Assembly: GCF_900635955.1 (NCBI RefSeq)
Contig: NZ_LR134201.1
Coordinates: forward strand, 1,674,001 to 1,738,000
Source of the DNA: Cedecea lapagei
GTDB taxonomy: Bacteria > Pseudomonadota > Gammaproteobacteria > Enterobacterales > Enterobacteriaceae
Direction of reading: 5' to 3'
Length of the DNA: 64,000 bases
In this document: piece by piece, positions 62,385 through 64,000 of the stretch
Layout of the letters: the number at the start of each line of letters is the position of its first letter
Position numbering within the stretch: the first letter of the stretch is position 1
Position numbers and translations under genes: made by a program
The notes under the pieces: generated by a model
Databases searched by the model: none
What the model saw: only the letters and a program-made list of their open reading frames with translations
Told to the model about the DNA's origin: nothing

Positions 62385-62963
62385 ATGAGCGAGAAAAGTA
62401 TTGTCCAGGAAGCTCGTGACATTCAGCTCGCCATGGAGCTGATAACCCTTGGGGCCCGACTGCAAATGCTGGAAAGCGAAACGCAGTTGAGCCGCGGTCG
62501 CCTGATTAAACTCTACAAAGAACTCCGTGGAAGTCCACCTCCTAAAGGGATGCTGCCTTTCTCTACTGATTGGTTTATGACCTGGGAGCAAAATATTCAT
62601 GCTTCCATGTTCTGCAATGCCTGGCAGTTTTTACTTCGCAGCGGCCTTTGTACCGGCGTTGATGCGGTCATTAAAGCCTATCGACTCTACCTTGAACAAT
62701 GTCCTTCCCAGGCGGACGGCCCGCTTCTGGCGCTGACTCGCGCATGGACGCTGGTGCGTTTTGTTGAGAGCGGCATGCTCCAGTTAAGCCAGTGTAACTG
62801 CTGTGGGGGCAATTTTATCACCCACGCACACCAGCCGGTCGGCAGCTTTGCCTGCAGTCTGTGCCAGCCGCCATCAAGGGCGGTAAAAAGACGTAAACTT
62901 TCCCAGAATGCTGCCGATATTATTCCACAACTGCTGGATGACCAGGTGGAACAGGCCGTATAA
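62385..62963 (+). CDS. flhC: FlhC, subunit of the flagellar master regulator
   Basis: A 192-residue DNA-binding subunit. The zinc ligands Cys137, Cys140, Cys157 and Cys160 are all present, and the basic C-terminal stretch (SRAVKRRKLS) is intact. FliT, encoded at 22925-23287, would bind it as feedback. A strong terminator follows at 62987-63018. Confidence 0.97.
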   Translation: MSEKSIVQEARDIQLAMELITLGARLQMLESETQLSRGRLIKLYKELRGSPPPKGMLPFSTDWFMTWEQNIHASMFCNAWQFLLRSGLCTGVDAVIKAYRLYLEQCPSQADGPLLALTRAWTLVRFVESGMLQLSQCNCCGGNFITHAHQPVGSFACSLCQPPSRAVKRRKLSQNAADIIPQLLDDQVEQAV

Positions 62964-62986
62964 CAGATTCTGTGTTTGCGCATTCC

Positions 62987-63018
62987 AGCAGCGGTGAGCA
63001 ATTACCGCTGCTTTTTTT
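62987..63018 (+). terminator. Terminator after flhC
   Basis: AGCAGCGGT, eight-base loop, ACCGCTGCT, then a run of seven Ts. It separates flhDC from the mot-che unit. Confidence 0.92.
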
Positions 63019-63088
63019 ATGCCCAAACATGATGCTGCATCTGCCCCCCTGGCATCCTCGCTACACTCAACGGCGTAAGGATGATCTC

Positions 63089-63979
63089 GTGCTGATTTTA
63101 ATAGGTTACCTGGTTGTTTTAGGGACAGTGTTCGGCGGTTACATGTTAACCGGCGGCCACCTTGGCGCACTTTATCAACCTGCTGAATTTGTAATCATTG
63201 GTGGGGCGGGTATTGGGGCGTTCATCGTAGGGAATAACGGCAAAGCAATTAAGGGCACCTTAAAAGCGCTGCCGCTGCTCTTCAGACGTTCAAAATATAC
63301 CAAAAGCATGTATATGGACCTGATGGCATTGCTTTATCGTCTGATGGCTAAGTCGCGTCAGCAGGGGATGTTTTCACTTGAAAGAGACATCGAAAACCCT
63401 AAAGAAAGCGAAATCTTCGCCAGCTATCCGCGTATTTTAGCGGACGCCATGATGCTTGATTTTATTGTCGACTATTTGCGTTTGATCATCAGCGGAAATA
63501 TGAATACTTTCGAAATTGAAGCGCTGATGGATGAAGAAATCGAGACCCATGAAAGTGAAGCGGAAATACCAGCGAACAGCCTTGCGCTGATGGGTGATTC
63601 ATTACCTGCCTTCGGTATTGTTGCTGCAGTAATGGGGGTTGTTCACGCGCTGGCATCCGCAGACCGTCCTGCTGCGGAATTAGGGGCGTTAATTGCGCAC
63701 GCCATGGTGGGAACTTTCCTTGGTATTTTGCTGGCCTATGGTTTTATTTCTCCATTAGCCACAGTACTGCGCCAGAAAAGCGCTGAAACCACCAAAATGA
63801 TGCAGTGCGTAAAGGTTACACTTTTGTCCAGCCTCAATGGTTATGCGCCGCCAATCGCGGTGGAATTTGGTCGTAAAACGCTGTACTCCAGCGAACGTCC
63901 ATCGTTCGTTGAGCTGGAAGAGCACGTCAGAGCAGTACGTTCACCGAACGCGCAGCGCGCGACGGAAGAAGAAGTATGA
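63089..63979 (+). CDS. motA: Flagellar stator protein MotA
   Basis: A 296-residue inner-membrane protein with four helices that forms the proton channel with MotB. The cytoplasmic loop contains the charged residues that act on FliG (in YTKSMYMDLMALLYRLMAKSR), and PAFGIVAAVMGVVHAL holds a conserved channel proline. GTG start at 63089 after AAGGA, as in E. coli; the in-frame sequence upstream runs through the terminator and is not coding. It overlaps motB by four bases. Confidence 0.96.
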   Translation: MLILIGYLVVLGTVFGGYMLTGGHLGALYQPAEFVIIGGAGIGAFIVGNNGKAIKGTLKALPLLFRRSKYTKSMYMDLMALLYRLMAKSRQQGMFSLERDIENPKESEIFASYPRILADAMMLDFIVDYLRLIISGNMNTFEIEALMDEEIETHESEAEIPANSLALMGDSLPAFGIVAAVMGVVHALASADRPAAELGALIAHAMVGTFLGILLAYGFISPLATVLRQKSAETTKMMQCVKVTLLSSLNGYAPPIAVEFGRKTLYSSERPSFVELEEHVRAVRSPNAQRATEEEV

Positions 63980-64000
63980 AAAATCAGGCCCATCCCATCG
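63976..64000 (+). CDS. motB: Flagellar stator protein MotB, first codons only
   Basis: ATG at 63976 overlaps the motA stop (ATGA) and encodes MKNQAHPI before the window ends, identical to the start of E. coli MotB. The rest of the gene lies outside the window. Confidence 0.9.

Overview
This window is a chromosomal segment of a member of the Enterobacteriaceae related to Escherichia, Enterobacter, Kosakonia and Cedecea. The gene order dgcQ-dsrA-yodD-dsrB-rcsA-fliRQPONMLKJIHGF-fliE ... yedFE-yedD-amyA-fliTSD-fliC ... fliA-fliZ-tcyJ-dcyD-tcyLN-sdiA-yecF-uvrY-uvrC-pgsA-glyW-cysT-leuZ-yecA-ftnA ... yecR ... yecJ-ftnB-uspC-flhDC-motA(B) is the enteric flagellar region III plus the flhDC/mot region. 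The protein sequences are close to E. coli throughout the core. I cannot name the genus from sequence alone. I see no phage, insertion sequence or CRISPR array.

Layout. 1-5200: yodC, the diguanylate cyclase dgcQ, the sRNA gene dsrA, the stress proteins yodD and dsrB, a lipid A hydroxylase (lpxO type) and rcsA. 5192-16338: flagellar export apparatus, C-ring, ATPase complex, hook-length ruler, MS-ring and fliE. 16339-19244: an accessory patch with a YadA-type trimeric autotransporter carrying 105-bp tandem repeats and an RpiR-family regulator. 19269-26394: yedFE, yedD, amyA, fliTSD and an unusually short flagellin gene fliC. 26490-35705: an accessory flagellin-modification island of two very large glycosyltransferases, a VioA-like sugar aminotransferase and a PglD/VioB-like acyltransferase. 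35908-45484: fliAZ, the cystine/D-cysteine genes, sdiA, uvrY-uvrC and pgsA. 45652-45948: three tRNA genes. 46106-53256: a hydrolase, yecA, ferritin ftnA, a nucleoside transporter, two lipoproteins, an MFS protein and a chemoreceptor. 53505-58884: a five-gene Dpp/Opp-like peptide ABC operon. 59012-64000: yecJ, ftnB, uspC, flhDC, motA and the first codons of motB.

How it works together. FlhD4C2 (62031-62963) drives the class 2 fli operons and fliA. FliA (sigma-28) then reads promoters visible here upstream of fliD, fliC and the chemoreceptor. RcsA, the DsrA RNA (which in E. coli relieves H-NS repression of rcsA) and RcsAB-like boxes upstream of rcsA and at the flhDC start form a capsule-versus-motility switch that lies entirely inside the window. 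CRP, DgcQ (c-di-GMP), UvrY (Csr pathway) and SdiA (quorum sensing) add further lifestyle inputs.

Most unusual points. (1) Two accessory genes, the second glycosyltransferase and the peptide-binding lipoprotein, are each split by a +1 frame change exactly at a run of six Gs, and removing one G would restore both. (2) The flhDC leader looks enlarged by about 125 bp at a point where my memory of the K-12 leader has a tiny hairpin loop. (3) A perfect 14-bp inverted repeat sits just upstream of the repeat-rich adhesin. (4) A minimal flagellin is paired with a modification island whose second glycosyltransferase also seems to have degenerate catalytic motifs.
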